Shown one piece after another: positions 9,594-20,373 of a DNA stretch of 51,565 nt (positions within the stretch are counted from its first letter, which is position 1; each line of letters opens with the position of its first letter). The translations under genes were made by a program, and so were the position numbers. This DNA is from Stentor coeruleus. Its lineage: Eukaryota > Ciliophora > Heterotrichea > Heterotrichida > Stentoridae. A model generated the notes under the pieces. It did no database searches. It had not been told where the DNA came from and saw only the letters and a list, made by a program, of their open reading frames with translations. The stretch lies in the NCBI GenBank assembly GCA_001970955.1, contig MPUH01000476.1, positions 1-51,565 of the forward strand. Reading direction: 5' to 3'.

Positions 9594-11320
9594 AGTTTGT
9601 TAGAAATATAATTTTTAGATTAAGATGCTGATTAAAATAGTAGAAAATATGCTTAAAAAAGTTGGAAAGATAAGGTTATGATATTGGGTATTTTTTATGT
9701 AAAATACAAGTTATTATTTTTATGTTTATAAAATGATTAGAATAGTTGATGTAATAAGAAAGGTTTAGTTTTGATTCGTTTGTAATTAATTATTAAAGGA
9801 TTAAGCTAGTCTAATTTTAAGTTCAGTTAGATTTAGAATTTTTAAGTTCTGCAGCTTTAATTTTTGTTAAGACCAGATAATTAAAAAAAAAGTTATTTTT
9901 TATCTGTTTTATAGTGTAAGTATAGGACGAAGATTCTTTACTATCTATTAGTATTTAAATTTAAAGCTACTAAAATAAGTAATAATATAAAGTGTGAGAA
10001 ATTAATCATATTATCATTCTTCCTTATTTTTATATTCCTTTTGTTATTAAACTTTTCTATATGTTTTTAAATATTAGACAAGGAAATAGTTTATCTTATA
10101 CCGATATACATAGTATTTCTTTCAAAAAGTTATGCTAATTAAAAAAATCATTTTCTAATAGTATATTTTACTTAGATAATTCTTTAGTAGATTTTGTAAG
10201 TTCAGTTCTTTATTAATAAAATAAATTTTTTTCCATTTATAAGTTTTTATATAAAACCCTAAACATTGTTAAAATTTTCATTATTCTATTTCAAACAAGT
10301 TTCAATTTATATGTTTAGATAAACTCTTAAAATCTTCACTCATATTTTCCAAATGGTTATTATAAATAAGTTTAGTTTTATTTATTTAATAAATATACTT
10401 GAAATAAGACTTAATATTTTAATAGAAATCCACTGTTTGTTTATTGTATTTATTTTATAAAACCCTTAAAATAATTACAATCATTTCATAAAATCTTCTT
10501 GAAGCTAAAAATGTTAAACAACATAAAAACAAATTTTTGACTGAAAACATGAAACGCCTGTTTTTATTTAACAAGTATTTTTGGTAAAACTAAGCTTTTT
10601 AAAGATGAGCTATTTACACATTTTATACCTGATTGTTTTAGCTAGATGAAAAACAAATATTCTCATATAAATGTCTAAGAAACTTGGTATTAATAATTTT
10701 AAAATATTAATCGCAATATCATATAAAAGTTATTTATACTCTATTTACTGTTTAGCTAATTCCCATGTAAAATCAATAAGACTAATATTCATAAAAGAAT
10801 ATCAAAATTTTTTCTTCAAAAGAATAAATATAAGTAAAAACTATTTTTATACCCTGACCAAAAAAGGACAAAAAATCTTGCTTATGACGATATCCTCTAA
10901 ATAAATATTTTCTTTATCTTGTGATTATCCCACATAAACTTATATTCAATTTAATATCATTCGTAAAATATTCATAAAATGTTTAGACATATCATAATAA
11001 ATATTTACATTCCTGTTACAATTATCTCCAGAAAACACAAAAATGTCATCATTCAAGGGGTATTACGTGACAGTTTCAGCTTAATTTATCTTTCCATCGA
11101 CTCTTACTCTTACAATCTCAACTAAAACTAATACTCAAACTTTTGCTAAGAAGCCAATTTATCATCTTTTTTTATAGTATCAACAATATTCATAAAAACA
11201 CTTTTTCAATCATAACGATGATATATAGTATTTAAAACTTTAATTCTATTAAATATCAAGTATTCAAGTTGTAATTTTATTAAACTTACTGATAGAAATG
11301 TCAGTTTAAAAATATTATAA
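9594..11320. other. Long intergenic region, no convincing gene
   Basis: About 1.7 kb, very AT-rich. The left part is C-poor (upstream of a minus-strand gene) and the right part, from about 10000, is G-poor (upstream of the + zinc-finger gene). A 77-codon frame at 10671-10904 has A/T-driven composition and no recognisable motif, and I do not call it. No tRNA or other RNA gene was recognised. Confidence 0.55.
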
Positions 11321-11746
11321 ATGAAAGGACCATACGAAGAAAACTCAGACCTTGCAGGTGTTGATTTTGACCAAAAATTCAACTTCAAGTGTAAGTATTG
11401 CAAAAAAAACCTCTCGTCAAGGCAGAACCTCAGAGAACATATGTATGTTCACACTGGTGAAAAGCCTTACATTTGCACAGAACTCGGATGTGGTAAGAGC
11501 TTTAGACAAGGGAGTCTCTTATCGATTCACAAAAAAGTCCACTCAGAGATCTTTAAAAGTCTCAAAACAGAGAATAAGGTTGAACGTAAGACTCAGTATC
11601 CGAAGCTCACTAAGCTTATCGAAATAACCAAAAACAACCTAGACTTTACCTTACAAGACTTTGAAAAGGATGAGTGGATAAGAAAAATCGACCCTGAAGA
11701 TTTTAAATTTATGCCTAGGTATCTGCAAAGTACATCTAATTATTAA
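11321..11746 (+). CDS. Small two-finger C2H2 zinc-finger protein
   Basis: 141 aa. Finger 1 is FKCKYCKKNLSSRQNLREHM with the second His in YVH, then the classic linker TGEKPY. Finger 2 is ICTELGCGKSF...LLSIHKKVH, with the C-x4-C spacing common in TFIIIA-like fingers. These are likely DNA-binding and nuclear. The C-terminal part (RKIDPEDFKFMPRYLQ) is unrecognised. Codons are richer in GC than the flanks. Stop is TAA. Upstream DNA is G-poor and downstream DNA C-poor, which agrees with a real plus-strand gene. Confidence 0.85.
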   Translation: MKGPYEENSDLAGVDFDQKFNFKCKYCKKNLSSRQNLREHMYVHTGEKPYICTELGCGKSFRQGSLLSIHKKVHSEIFKSLKTENKVERKTQYPKLTKLIEITKNNLDFTLQDFEKDEWIRKIDPEDFKFMPRYLQSTSNY

Positions 11747-13683
11747 TAATCTCACTGAATTAATCAGAAATACAAAGCTTAGAATTAATTGTGTTTATTA
11801 ATCTTTTGCATCGAACCTTTTATCTTTTTATATTAGAATTTTTTGAAATTTTTTCGATATTTCAAAGATAATTAAAAAACTGATCGTGTATAGACAAATT
11901 ATAGCTTGTTTTTATGATTATTATATGTTAAAAATTAAGTCAATATAAGAATCTTATCAACTGGGAGAGAAATGCTTATTGCAAGCTAAACCATTTTTCT
12001 CTTAGAACATCATAAAAATTAATGGATCTAAGACTTTTTTATTACAAGGGAATATTTAAAAATGTTTAGGATTATAATAAGAATCAGAGTTTTTTTGTAT
12101 TGGATTTTGAAGTGAAGTCGATTCTAAAATTATTATTAAAAAGCTTTTATAATTTAATAATGGTTTAATGGCTAGGTGAATTTAGAAAATTTTCAGCATG
12201 AAGGTATATGTTAAAAAGCTTAGGGCTTATTTGATTAACTAAATCAGAATCAACTAAAAATTATGTATTAAGTTTTCTTATTGTAAATTTTTTGGCCAAT
12301 GTGTTTTTAGTTAATCCTAGGGAATAAATGGAATGATATCTGATCAAAATGGGTTGTATGAAAACCTCTAATGTTTTAAGAGATTCATAGAAAGAAGTGA
12401 TAATCCAAATATTCTGGAGAAATAGAGTTTGATTGTGGAAAGACGAAATATAGGATCAAACCTACAGTCTCAAAGTCTCTCACATAAAAATTTAAATGTG
12501 AGAGCCCTCATATTTCTCTTAATAGCTTTCAATATAAAAATCTTATAATATAGCCTTCTCTAAGTTAATAAATCTTTTCCCTTTCTCCAATTTTTTCTAA
12601 ATAGCAATTTATTATATTTAGACAACCATAATATTTACTATATATTTAATAGGAAAAATGCTAATTTCCCACCAGCAGCATTCTATTCACTGTTATTCAG
12701 TCATTACAGATTAAAATTTCAAATATTTATATTATACGAACTACTTAAGAATTTTTAATATTTTATTTATTTATAATAACTCTTCTGCAAGAATTGCGTG
12801 ATAATCTCGCTTACAAGTAATTTTTATCTAACTTCCAAGGCTCTCACTACTAGAATTTTTAAGGTATTAAAACTATTTGTATTTAATTCATTAGTAATGG
12901 CGTAACTATTAAGAAGAGGTATCAGAGCATTTTTATGGAAATACGAATTCAACCAAGATATTATTAATAGTTCTAAGGAATAATATGAAGAATTTCAGTA
13001 CTAAAGTTTTATGAAAATTTTATTCATAAACATAGTTTATCTTGCAAATTTATAAGAAAGTTTTTAATGTAATTGCATTCATTAAAATCTAAAGACTTAA
13101 GTCTTAATATTTAATATTTATATGTTAGATATTGATAAAAAACATATTTATCATTGTGTTATTGTATTCAGTTAAAGTTTATAGGAAAATTTTATTCAAA
13201 TTTATAAATTTTTTATTATAAGCTATGTTTTGGATATTTATCTATTATTTTAAGTGGTATTTGATAAAAGGGTAAATTTAGAGGCGTGTAGACGTATTAG
13301 CTTTGATGTAGGCTTTGTTAATTTTGATATTTTTTCGTATAAAATGTTTGCTTGCGATAAGTAAGCCTAATATTTATAATTTTACATTTTTGCTTATAAT
13401 ATCAAAAATATTATATAGTAACTATTAAGTTGGAAATCTGTATATGAATAAACTAACTTTCTGATTAATTGTAATATTTTTATTCCACCTACAAAGTGTT
13501 ATGAGCATTCTGATAACATCGTATTCACTAACTCATAACCCATAAAACACCATCCTCTCTTTTAAAACCCAAAAAAATCCATCTATTTTCAACCCAGCCA
13601 CCTCTAAACCCCAATCTCAACCCGCTTTTCCCTTTATATCAATCAAAAAACCCCTTACAAAACAAAATACAACATTTTTTAAT
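11747..13683. other. Long intergenic region with a hairpin, no protein gene
   Basis: About 1.9 kb with no supported ORF. Composition changes in blocks on the plus strand: C-poor to about 12400, G-poor about 12500-12850, C-poor about 12860-13450, then G-poor to the coiled-coil gene. The G-poor-then-C-poor step near 12850 imitates the flanks of a plus-strand gene, so an unannotated non-coding transcript is possible there. Confidence 0.5.
12477..12504. repeat. Perfect inverted repeat, 9-bp stem and 10-nt loop
   Basis: CTCTCACAT and ATGTGAGAG flank the AT-only loop AAAAATTTAA. The stem is unusually GC-rich for this intergenic DNA. It could be an RNA hairpin, a protein-binding palindrome or chance; nothing else in the sequence decides. 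Confidence 0.6.
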
Positions 13684-15712
13684 CTATGATGTCCTATAAG
13701 CAAACTTAGCCTTCCCTGTACTCCTATTCCTAACAGAAGGACTAACAAGAAAAGGTAATGCATCTTTAACCTCATTAGTCACTTCATCTATAGAACTTAA
13801 TCTACTAACACGAGTCAGCCTATCTCCAGTTGACCTCTCCATACTTCTCTCCATTTTCTCAGGACCTTTTTCATTAGGTATCTCATCATATTTCAAATTA
13901 AAAGCAATCGAATTTGTATCCCAGCATTTCTTAAGCATCTGTGCTTTAACTTTCAAAAGTTCTTGACGTTCGAATTTTTTATTACGAAAAATCAAAGGTG
14001 ATGGATTATAAACTATTGAAGTCCTATACCCAGAAAGTATTGAATTAGTAGTACCACAGCTTAAGCATTTTTTTTGGAAGCTGAAATTTGCTGATGGTAT
14101 TATAGTTGAATCATTATTTTTAGGTGTATAAATGGCAAGTTCATTTTGTAATTCTTTTTCCATATTCATAGCCATATTATGTCTATCTTCTTCATCTTGT
14201 CTTTGTAAAGCTTGTTCAATATTGTTATATTCAAAAAGACAGACTATCATTTGTGATAAATTGTTTATTAAATTTTGACACCCTCCTAGATCTTTTTTTA
14301 TTGAATCACTGCTTACACGACAATCACTTATTTCTAATAAAAGATCAGATTTCAAAAGCTTTATTCTACCTGCTAGGTTTTCAAGCTCACTGACAAAATG
14401 GCTTTGCATGCTACTTGTTTCTGAATTAAAAGACTTGAGGTATTTTTTAAAACCCCCGATTTTTTCTTTGATTTCTGATTTCAACCTGCCGATTTCAGGG
14501 TCTAATTGACTTGTTAAGGTTGTTTGGACTATTTTTTCTACTTCTTGTTTTGTTAGACCTGGTGGTGCTTCAGGATGTCCTTCTGTTTCTTCATGAATAA
14601 AAGATGTTTTGTTTTTTATACTAAGTCTTTCACGGATTTCACTGAAACTTGGCCCTTTTGTTTGACTTNTCACGGATTTCACTGAAACTTGGCCCTTTTG
14701 TTTGACTTTTAATTTCTTTGGTTTGAAATTCGACTTTACGTTCTTCTATATGCTTCATATCGTTTAGGATTTGATCAGCTCGGGATGTACGAGAAAGGAT
14801 TTCACGACTTTCAAGAATTTTCATATTTAAGTCTTTTAAGGCAATGTTTTCATAGTCAGCAAGTTTCTTTTTAGTTGCTGCGTCAATTATATTGTAAAGA
14901 TAGTCAGATATGAAAATCACAGTTTGTAATGGGATGTATTTATCTATATATTGGTCTCTTTTTAACAACTCATCTTTGAATTTCTGAATTTCATCCATCA
15001 GTTCTAGGAATCTGTTTTGAATTTTAACCATCTCGCCTTCGAAAATTTCAATATTCAATTTCATAGCCCTAACATCTTTTATCAAACTTAACGACTCCAG
15101 GACATCTTTTCTTACAGTATCTATTTCTCTTTTATAATTCCCCATTTCCATACTATTAGCAACAGCTTTAGCAGTCGCTATATTCGCTTGTTCTTCTGTT
15201 TTCATAGCAACTTCTTTATAAACTCTATTCATTTCTCTAAAATTTTCACTAAGTTTATCAACTTCAAAAAGCACATTAGCTCTACTTGAATCAATATTTT
15301 CATTTGTTTTTGCAATACTAATTTCTCTTTCAAGGTCCCGGTTGTTTAAATAGTCTAATTTTTCGCTGAATTTGTGAATATCGATATCGAATGAGTTAAC
15401 AGATTCTTTTAATAATAAAAAATTTTGGTCCAAGCGTACGACGTCTTTTTGTCTACTGCCTTCTATTTCTGCACACCTTTTATAGATGTTTTCTATGATA
15501 GTTTCGGTTTTTTGGTCGCCTAGAACTGCTGTTTCTAGGCTTTTTATTCGATTTTCAAGGGATTTGCAATAAACTTTTACACCTTGAAAAGCTTCACGGT
15601 CTTCTCTAGCTTTTTTTACTATAGGTTCTAGTTGGCTATGCATTAGTTCACGCATTCTGGTTTCTAAGTCAAACCATTCAAGTTCTCTTGTAGTTTTGTT
15701 TCTTTCGTCCAT
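13684..15712 (-). CDS. Coiled-coil protein, function unknown (split by assembly duplication)
   Basis: The two minus-strand frames are one gene: a 39-nt duplication plus N at 14669 splits it. Removing one copy joins them into about 662 aa ending TAG. The N-terminal half (to about residue 340) is a long heptad-rich coiled coil starting MDERNKTTRELEWFDLETRM. A middle part has further helices, and the C-terminal third is less regular with basic and Ser-rich stretches (ERSMERSTGDRLTRVSRLSS). A CxxC pair (KKCLSCGT) is present without a clear zinc-finger fold. A cytoskeletal role would be only a guess. I do not recognise the family. Confidence 0.8.
14630..14708. repeat. 39-nt direct duplication flanking an N (assembly join)
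   Basis: Positions 14630-14668 and 14670-14708 are identical with an N at 14669. The 40-nt offset breaks the reading frame of the coiled-coil gene. Collapsing it restores one continuous frame. Confidence 0.9.
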
Positions 15713-16001
15713 AATATAAGATGCTGATTAAATTTTCAAATGAAAGCTTAAACTTAAATAAATTCATTTTCAAAAACTAGACTTCTTTGAATTACCTGCA
15801 TTTATATAAAGAATATAAGAGCACTTTATATTAAAATGTAATTCAAAATACAATTATTATCTTTTAATTTATATATCAACTTGTAAAAAAACGCTTAGCT
15901 TAAATTAAATAATTCTTTAAACACCTAATTGAAAATTTATTCAAAAATCTATAAACCTAACCCTAAATCTTCAATAATCATATAGTCAAGAATTTACATT
16001 A

Positions 16002-16379
16002 TTATTTATATGCAGTCCGAAACCAGTTTTTAGCAACTGCAACCCAGAAGTTTTCTCTTTCCGTCAAATTCTTCCAATCAATATCTTTTTCTTTAACAAT
16101 TTCCATATAAGAAGTTTCATTCTCATCTATCGAATAATCGACACTAACGGTCGGATCTACCGTACAAGCTAGAAACCTTTTTAAAGCTCCTTGCACAGGT
16201 CTAACAGACCCAAATTCACATCTTAAAGGGCAAACATAATTATCACTTCTCTTAAACCATTCATAAATACATTCTTTACAATAAATCTGACAGCATCCTA
16301 TACATTCAACTGGGTTTGTTGGGACTTCTAAGCAAATACTGCATACAATTGCAGCTTTGGGTGTGTAAACTAATTCCAT
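16002..16379 (-). CDS. Small RING-type zinc-finger protein
   Basis: 125 aa. The RING-like core is CSICLEVPTNPVECIGC, then IYCKECIYEWFKRS, then VCPLRC, giving the spaced Cys pairs of a TRAF/RNF-type RING in which the usual His position is hard to assign (CCQIYC). It is probably an E3 ubiquitin ligase module, by family knowledge. The C-terminal tail of about 60 aa (DIDWKNLTERENFWVAVAKN) is unrecognised. Stop is TAA. It lies 44 bases downstream of the LITAF-like gene on the same strand. Confidence 0.75.
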   Translation of the reverse strand: MELVYTPKAAIVCSICLEVPTNPVECIGCCQIYCKECIYEWFKRSDNYVCPLRCEFGSVRPVQGALKRFLACTVDPTVSVDYSIDENETSYMEIVKEKDIDWKNLTERENFWVAVAKNWFRTAYK

Positions 16380-16423
16380 GCTTATATAAACCCCCCATGA
16401 TATTTTTTACATTATATATAAAA

Positions 16424-16861
16424 TTACTCTGATATTTCACTAATCACATGATTACACTTGGAACATGCAGTTTTAAAATCTTTACAGCTTTTTGATACAT
16501 AAGGCAAAAGACAGCATCCAAATACTCCTCCAAGGAGAAAGATTGCTAATGAAGTGTAAAGGGTTTGTGAATTGTTTGTGTATATAAGATATGTGCGTTT
16601 TTCAGCTTTACAATAAGGACACCATATAAGTTTTGGGACTTCAGTTTGAGTTACAAGTTCATATGGATCTTCACCGTTAAAACTATAATCATAAGTTGGC
16701 AAGTCTTCTTTTGACTCAACTTTTGTTACATTTAATAAGTCTTTTAATCGTATTGGAGACCTTGAGCTTTTTGTATCAGATGAAGAACTCCATGATGTAC
16801 TGGTTTGAGGCAGGGAACGAATGCTTGAAAAGGATGTTTTTCGTGAGTGCTCGTTAGACAT
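16424..16861 (-). CDS. LITAF-domain membrane protein
   Basis: 145 aa. A Ser-rich N-terminus precedes a LITAF-like domain: first CxxC in IWCPYCKAEK, a hydrophobic insertion (SLAIFLLGGVFGCCLLPYV), then SCKDFKTACSKCNHVIS with the second CxxC. In LITAF proteins the two CxxC pairs bind one zinc and the hydrophobic stretch dips into endosomal or lysosomal membranes. The fit in order and spacing is good. Stop is TAA. It is transcribed away from the gene at 16924, with a 62-bp divergent spacer. Confidence 0.85.
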   Translation of the reverse strand: MSNEHSRKTSFSSIRSLPQTSTSWSSSSDTKSSRSPIRLKDLLNVTKVESKEDLPTYDYSFNGEDPYELVTQTEVPKLIWCPYCKAEKRTYLIYTNNSQTLYTSLAIFLLGGVFGCCLLPYVSKSCKDFKTACSKCNHVISEISE

Positions 16862-16923
16862 TTTTTTAAAGTGAAGATTAGTATATTTTTAAAAAAAAAA
16901 ACATATATTTTAATATTAACGAC

Positions 16924-17949
16924 ATGTCAGAATCAAGATTGAGATTAATATCACAACTCAGGAGTTCGATTTTTTCTCCAACCTCAGACACAAACATCAT
17001 CCAATACCGATCCAGTAAGAAAATGACCCGAGATTCTCATGATACAAATTTCTCATACGGATGCCAAAGATCACAAACTCCTACAAATTCATATTTAAAG
17101 CCATTAGACCACTCATCAATCGACTTTTTCGGACAATTATATTCAAAAAACACCCGTAATGCCAGTAACATCCCATTAACCCCAACAGATTCCTTAATAA
17201 AATCCAAACGGCTTTTCACATTAGACAAAATCAGCAACCGATATTCAACCTCAAGTCCTCATAGTTCATCAATAAAAAATTTACAAATCTTATCATCAAA
17301 TCCAATAACCCCATCAATAAACTCTTTTATTAAACCTAAAAACCCTAAACTTCAAAACCCTACAGTTGAATCTATAAGTATATCAGGACTTAAAATTTCA
17401 GATAATGATACAACTCTTAAACAGTTATGTAAAGGTCTTCATATAATCCAAATCAATACATCTATAGACAATTTAACTGGAAGTTGTTTAGGTAAAGCAA
17501 CTTTACAAATCAGATCTGGTGGAGATAAAAAGGATTTAGAAAGACTTAAAAGCAAAATTTTAAATAATGGGTATCAAATATCAGCTGTTGCTTCAACTCG
17601 AGGTAAAAAAAATCAGGTTTGCAATCTGGGGACGGATTTTCTTGACCCAAGATTACAAGGTAAAGAAAAAGTATTTCAGTCTGTTAGACTTTCTAGTAGA
17701 GAAAGGAAAATCGCTATTTTATCGACTAGTGATGATTTGTTTGGTAATACACCAGGAACTGGGAAATGGTGTTCTAGACAAGAATCAGGGATTAATCTTA
17801 AGGAAGCTAGGGCGAATAGGGAAAATTTAAGGATGTGGGATATTACTAGACAAGCTGGGGATAAGAGCCCAAAAAGATGTGTGACGAACCAGTCGAATTA
17901 TTTTCGGCCTGCATTGTCTTCTAGGAACAAAGAATCGTTTAAATATTAG
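16924..17949 (+). CDS. Hypothetical protein, Ser-rich N-terminus
   Basis: 341 aa, not recognised. The first 150 residues are rich in Ser, Thr, Asn and Pro and look disordered. A more ordered middle part (about 155-215) contains LKQLCKGLHIIQINTS and a Gly/Leu-rich stretch. The rest is basic. No transmembrane segment or metal motif is seen. The ATG is the first in frame, 62 bases from the divergent LITAF-like gene. Stop is TAG. Antisense and alternative-frame ORFs of 62-87 codons here are shadows. Confidence 0.75.
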   Translation: MSESRLRLISQLRSSIFSPTSDTNIIQYRSSKKMTRDSHDTNFSYGCQRSQTPTNSYLKPLDHSSIDFFGQLYSKNTRNASNIPLTPTDSLIKSKRLFTLDKISNRYSTSSPHSSSIKNLQILSSNPITPSINSFIKPKNPKLQNPTVESISISGLKISDNDTTLKQLCKGLHIIQINTSIDNLTGSCLGKATLQIRSGGDKKDLERLKSKILNNGYQISAVASTRGKKNQVCNLGTDFLDPRLQGKEKVFQSVRLSSRERKIAILSTSDDLFGNTPGTGKWCSRQESGINLKEARANRENLRMWDITRQAGDKSPKRCVTNQSNYFRPALSSRNKESFKY

Positions 17950-17992
17950 ATGTAAAATTTTATACAAATGTTGCAATAACAGTTGTTTGTAA

Positions 17993-18180
17993 ATGAACTC
18001 AGATTCAGGACGCAATGTTCAGATTTTTTCAGCAAAGTTTCCAAAGCTGAAAATTGTTTTCCTCTATGGTTTTCCAGGCTGTGGCAAAAAATACAAGCCT
18101 ACAGGCTAACAACTGAGTATGGTTATGTACATTTAAACCTAAAATCTCTAATGACTTATAACAATAAAAATTTAACTTAA
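17993..18180 (+). pseudogene. Adenylate kinase-like 5' remnant, frameshifted and truncated
   Basis: From ATG 17993 one frame reads KIVFLYGFPGCGKK, an adenylate/UMP kinase P-loop (GxPGxGK) in the right strand context, then stops shortly after at a TAA. In the next frame the sequence continues YRLTTEYGYVHLNLKSLM, matching the segment that follows the P-loop in this family (EYGYxHLSxGDLL). The two halves therefore need a frameshift near 18085-18100. Nothing of the LID, the core sheet or the rest of the enzyme follows before 18180. It is a broken fragment of an NMP kinase; whether it is transcribed is unknown. Confidence 0.65.
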
Positions 18181-18594
18181 GATTTGCATATCAATATATT
18201 TCTGTTGAGCTTTATATTGAGTTCAAATACTTAATTAATAATAATTCCCATAAACGAGTTATTATTTTATCCCTAAGCTAACTTATCTATAATAACAGTA
18301 ATTCATCATCACTACTAAAATCTAAATCTTATTCAAAAATGCCCTTAAATATATTCAATCCTAAATAGTTCAATATAAAAATCCTCACTCTAATTCAATC
18401 TCTAAATACACAAAACTAACATTAAAATATTTTCCACACCTTAAAAAACTAATCATCTCATCACAAGCCTACAAACATAAAAAACAACACAAAACTTCTA
18501 ACTTCAATAAACTCATTTAACCAATTTTTTTTTACAACACTATCACATAAATTCCTCCCTTTATCCTTCCCAATATCATCAATCTTATCTAATA
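18181..18594. promoter_or_regulatory. G-depleted upstream region of the cathepsin gene
   Basis: This is a stretch of about 400 bases with almost no G on the coding strand, ending at the ATG. It is one of the clearest cases of the 5'-flank composition seen across the window. No defined promoter element can be named. Confidence 0.4.
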
Positions 18595-20373
18595 ATGTTA
18601 AAATCAATACTACTCATATCATTAGTTCTCACATCTTTGAGTCAGTATCTTTGGAATCCTCCCGATGTCATCAGTAAAGGTCCTGAGCTTATAATAAAAC
18701 CCTTAAATGAATTGCCTACAAGTTTATTCTGGGGAAATATCAATGGTAAAAATTATCTCACAGTATCTCGTAATCAACATATTCCAGAATATTGTGGGGC
18801 TTGTTGGGCTTTTGCAACAGCATCAACATTATCTGATCGTTTTAAAATACTAAGAAATGCTCAATGGCCAGATATTAACATTTCACCACAAGTTCTTTTA
18901 TCATGTGATATGATTGATCGTGGATGTTTTGGAGGTCGTCCTTTAAATGCTTATGAGTATATTTTTAACAATGGTATTACAGATGAAACTTGTTTAGCTT
19001 ATCAAGCAAGAGGACGTACAAATGGTTTAGATTGTGAAAAATTAGGACCATGTTATACATGTGATTATAATGGGAATTGTTATACACCAGATAATTATTT
19101 ATTATATAATGTTACTGGTTATCAAAGAATTGTAGGTGTTGAACAGATGGTAAATGCTCTTCAAAGTGGCCCTATAGCTTGTGGCTTGGATTCAACACCA
19201 GATTTTCATGCTTATAAAGGGGGAATTTTTAATGATACAACTAATTCGATGAGGTTGACGCATTTTGTATCTTTAGTTGGTTATGGTGTAGAAAATGGGG
19301 TTGATTATTGGATTGGGAAGAACTCTTGGGGTACATATTGGGGTGAAGGTGGTTTTTTCAAAATTGTTAAAGGGAGGAACAATTTAGGTGTTGAAAATGA
19401 ATGCTCATATCCAACACCTGACCCAAACATAAGACGTGTTCATAACAAAAATTCAAAATCATATGAAGAAATTGTCCCCTTATCCAAATCTTTATTCTTA
19501 GAATCAGAAAAACAAAGTCAACAAAAATTTGAGCCTTTAAAACATAAAACTTGTAGAGTTCCCCAAAGTAATTATCATGGAAAAGAAAGAATAACATCAC
19601 CAAGAGCACAAGATACTATTACTACAGTACCCATATCATGGGATTGGAGAAACATAAGCAATATAAACTATCTTTCATGGACAAGAAATCAACATATTCC
19701 TCAATATTGTGGATCATGTTGGGCTCATGGGCCAACATCATCCTTAGCTGATAGAATAAATATAATGACAAACAATTCATTTCCTCAATTATCTTTAAGT
19801 CCACAAGTTGTAATAAACTGTAATGGTGGAGGATCATGTGATGGTGGAGATTCATTTGCAGTATATGAATTTGGACATAAACATGGTATTCCTGATGATA
19901 CTTGTCAACAATATATTGCAAAAAATCCTTTAGTTACTGAATGTTCTGATATTCAAATTTGTATGGATTGTGTTCCACCTTCTCCAATGCCTGGACAAAA
20001 AAGTAATTGTTCTGCTGTAAAAAATCCGAAATTGTGGTATGTTGGAGATTATGGGCATATTGCTGGAGCTAATTCGATGAAAGCAGAAATTTATAAGAAT
20101 GGACCGATTAGTTGTGGAATTTCTGTGACAAGTGATTTTGAAGCTTATACTGGAGGAATTTTCAGTCAGGTTACACTTTTCCCTCAGATTAATCATGAAG
20201 TCTCTGTTGTTGGCTGGGGTGTTAATAATGGTGTGGAGTATTGGATTGGCAGAAACTCATGGGGAACAGCTTGGGGAATTAATGGATTTTTTTATATTAG
20301 GATGTATAGAGACAATTTAGCTATAGAGACTGATTGCGATTGGGGAATTCCTGATCTTGATAGATCGAGGTAG
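18595..20373 (+). CDS. Tandem double-domain cathepsin Z/X-like cysteine peptidase
   Basis: 592 aa with a signal peptide (MLKSILLISLVLTSLSQ). Two papain-family (C1A) domains of the cathepsin Z type follow in one chain. Both contain the cathepsin Z signature RNQHIPxYCGxCWA. Domain 1 has the triad Cys70, His223 and Asn243 (GKNSWGTYWG). Domain 2 has Cys375, His534 and Asn554 (GRNSWGTAWG). Before domain 2 lies a propeptide-like segment with a Cys (HKTCRVPQSNYHGKER) and SWDWRN, as at the start of mature cathepsin Z. Domain 1 lacks a comparable propeptide. Cathepsin Z is normally one domain of about 300 aa and acts as a lysosomal carboxypeptidase. Both catalytic sets look intact. Stop is TAG. Confidence 0.92.
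   Translation: MLKSILLISLVLTSLSQYLWNPPDVISKGPELIIKPLNELPTSLFWGNINGKNYLTVSRNQHIPEYCGACWAFATASTLSDRFKILRNAQWPDINISPQVLLSCDMIDRGCFGGRPLNAYEYIFNNGITDETCLAYQARGRTNGLDCEKLGPCYTCDYNGNCYTPDNYLLYNVTGYQRIVGVEQMVNALQSGPIACGLDSTPDFHAYKGGIFNDTTNSMRLTHFVSLVGYGVENGVDYWIGKNSWGTYWGEGGFFKIVKGRNNLGVENECSYPTPDPNIRRVHNKNSKSYEEIVPLSKSLFLESEKQSQQKFEPLKHKTCRVPQSNYHGKERITSPRAQDTITTVPISWDWRNISNINYLSWTRNQHIPQYCGSCWAHGPTSSLADRINIMTNNSFPQLSLSPQVVINCNGGGSCDGGDSFAVYEFGHKHGIPDDTCQQYIAKNPLVTECSDIQICMDCVPPSPMPGQKSNCSAVKNPKLWYVGDYGHIAGANSMKAEIYKNGPISCGISVTSDFEAYTGGIFSQVTLFPQINHEVSVVGWGVNNGVEYWIGRNSWGTAWGINGFFYIRMYRDNLAIETDCDWGIPDLDRSR

Noticed and set aside
10671..10904. 77-codon ORF
   Set aside because: Composition is that of AT-rich spacer, no motif is seen, and downstream DNA is G-poor rather than C-poor as expected after a plus-strand gene.
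12781..12850. tRNA or snoRNA candidate
   Set aside because: A GC-richer patch with a GTGATAA box, but no cloverleaf, no TTC-loop sequence and no paired C/D boxes could be found.
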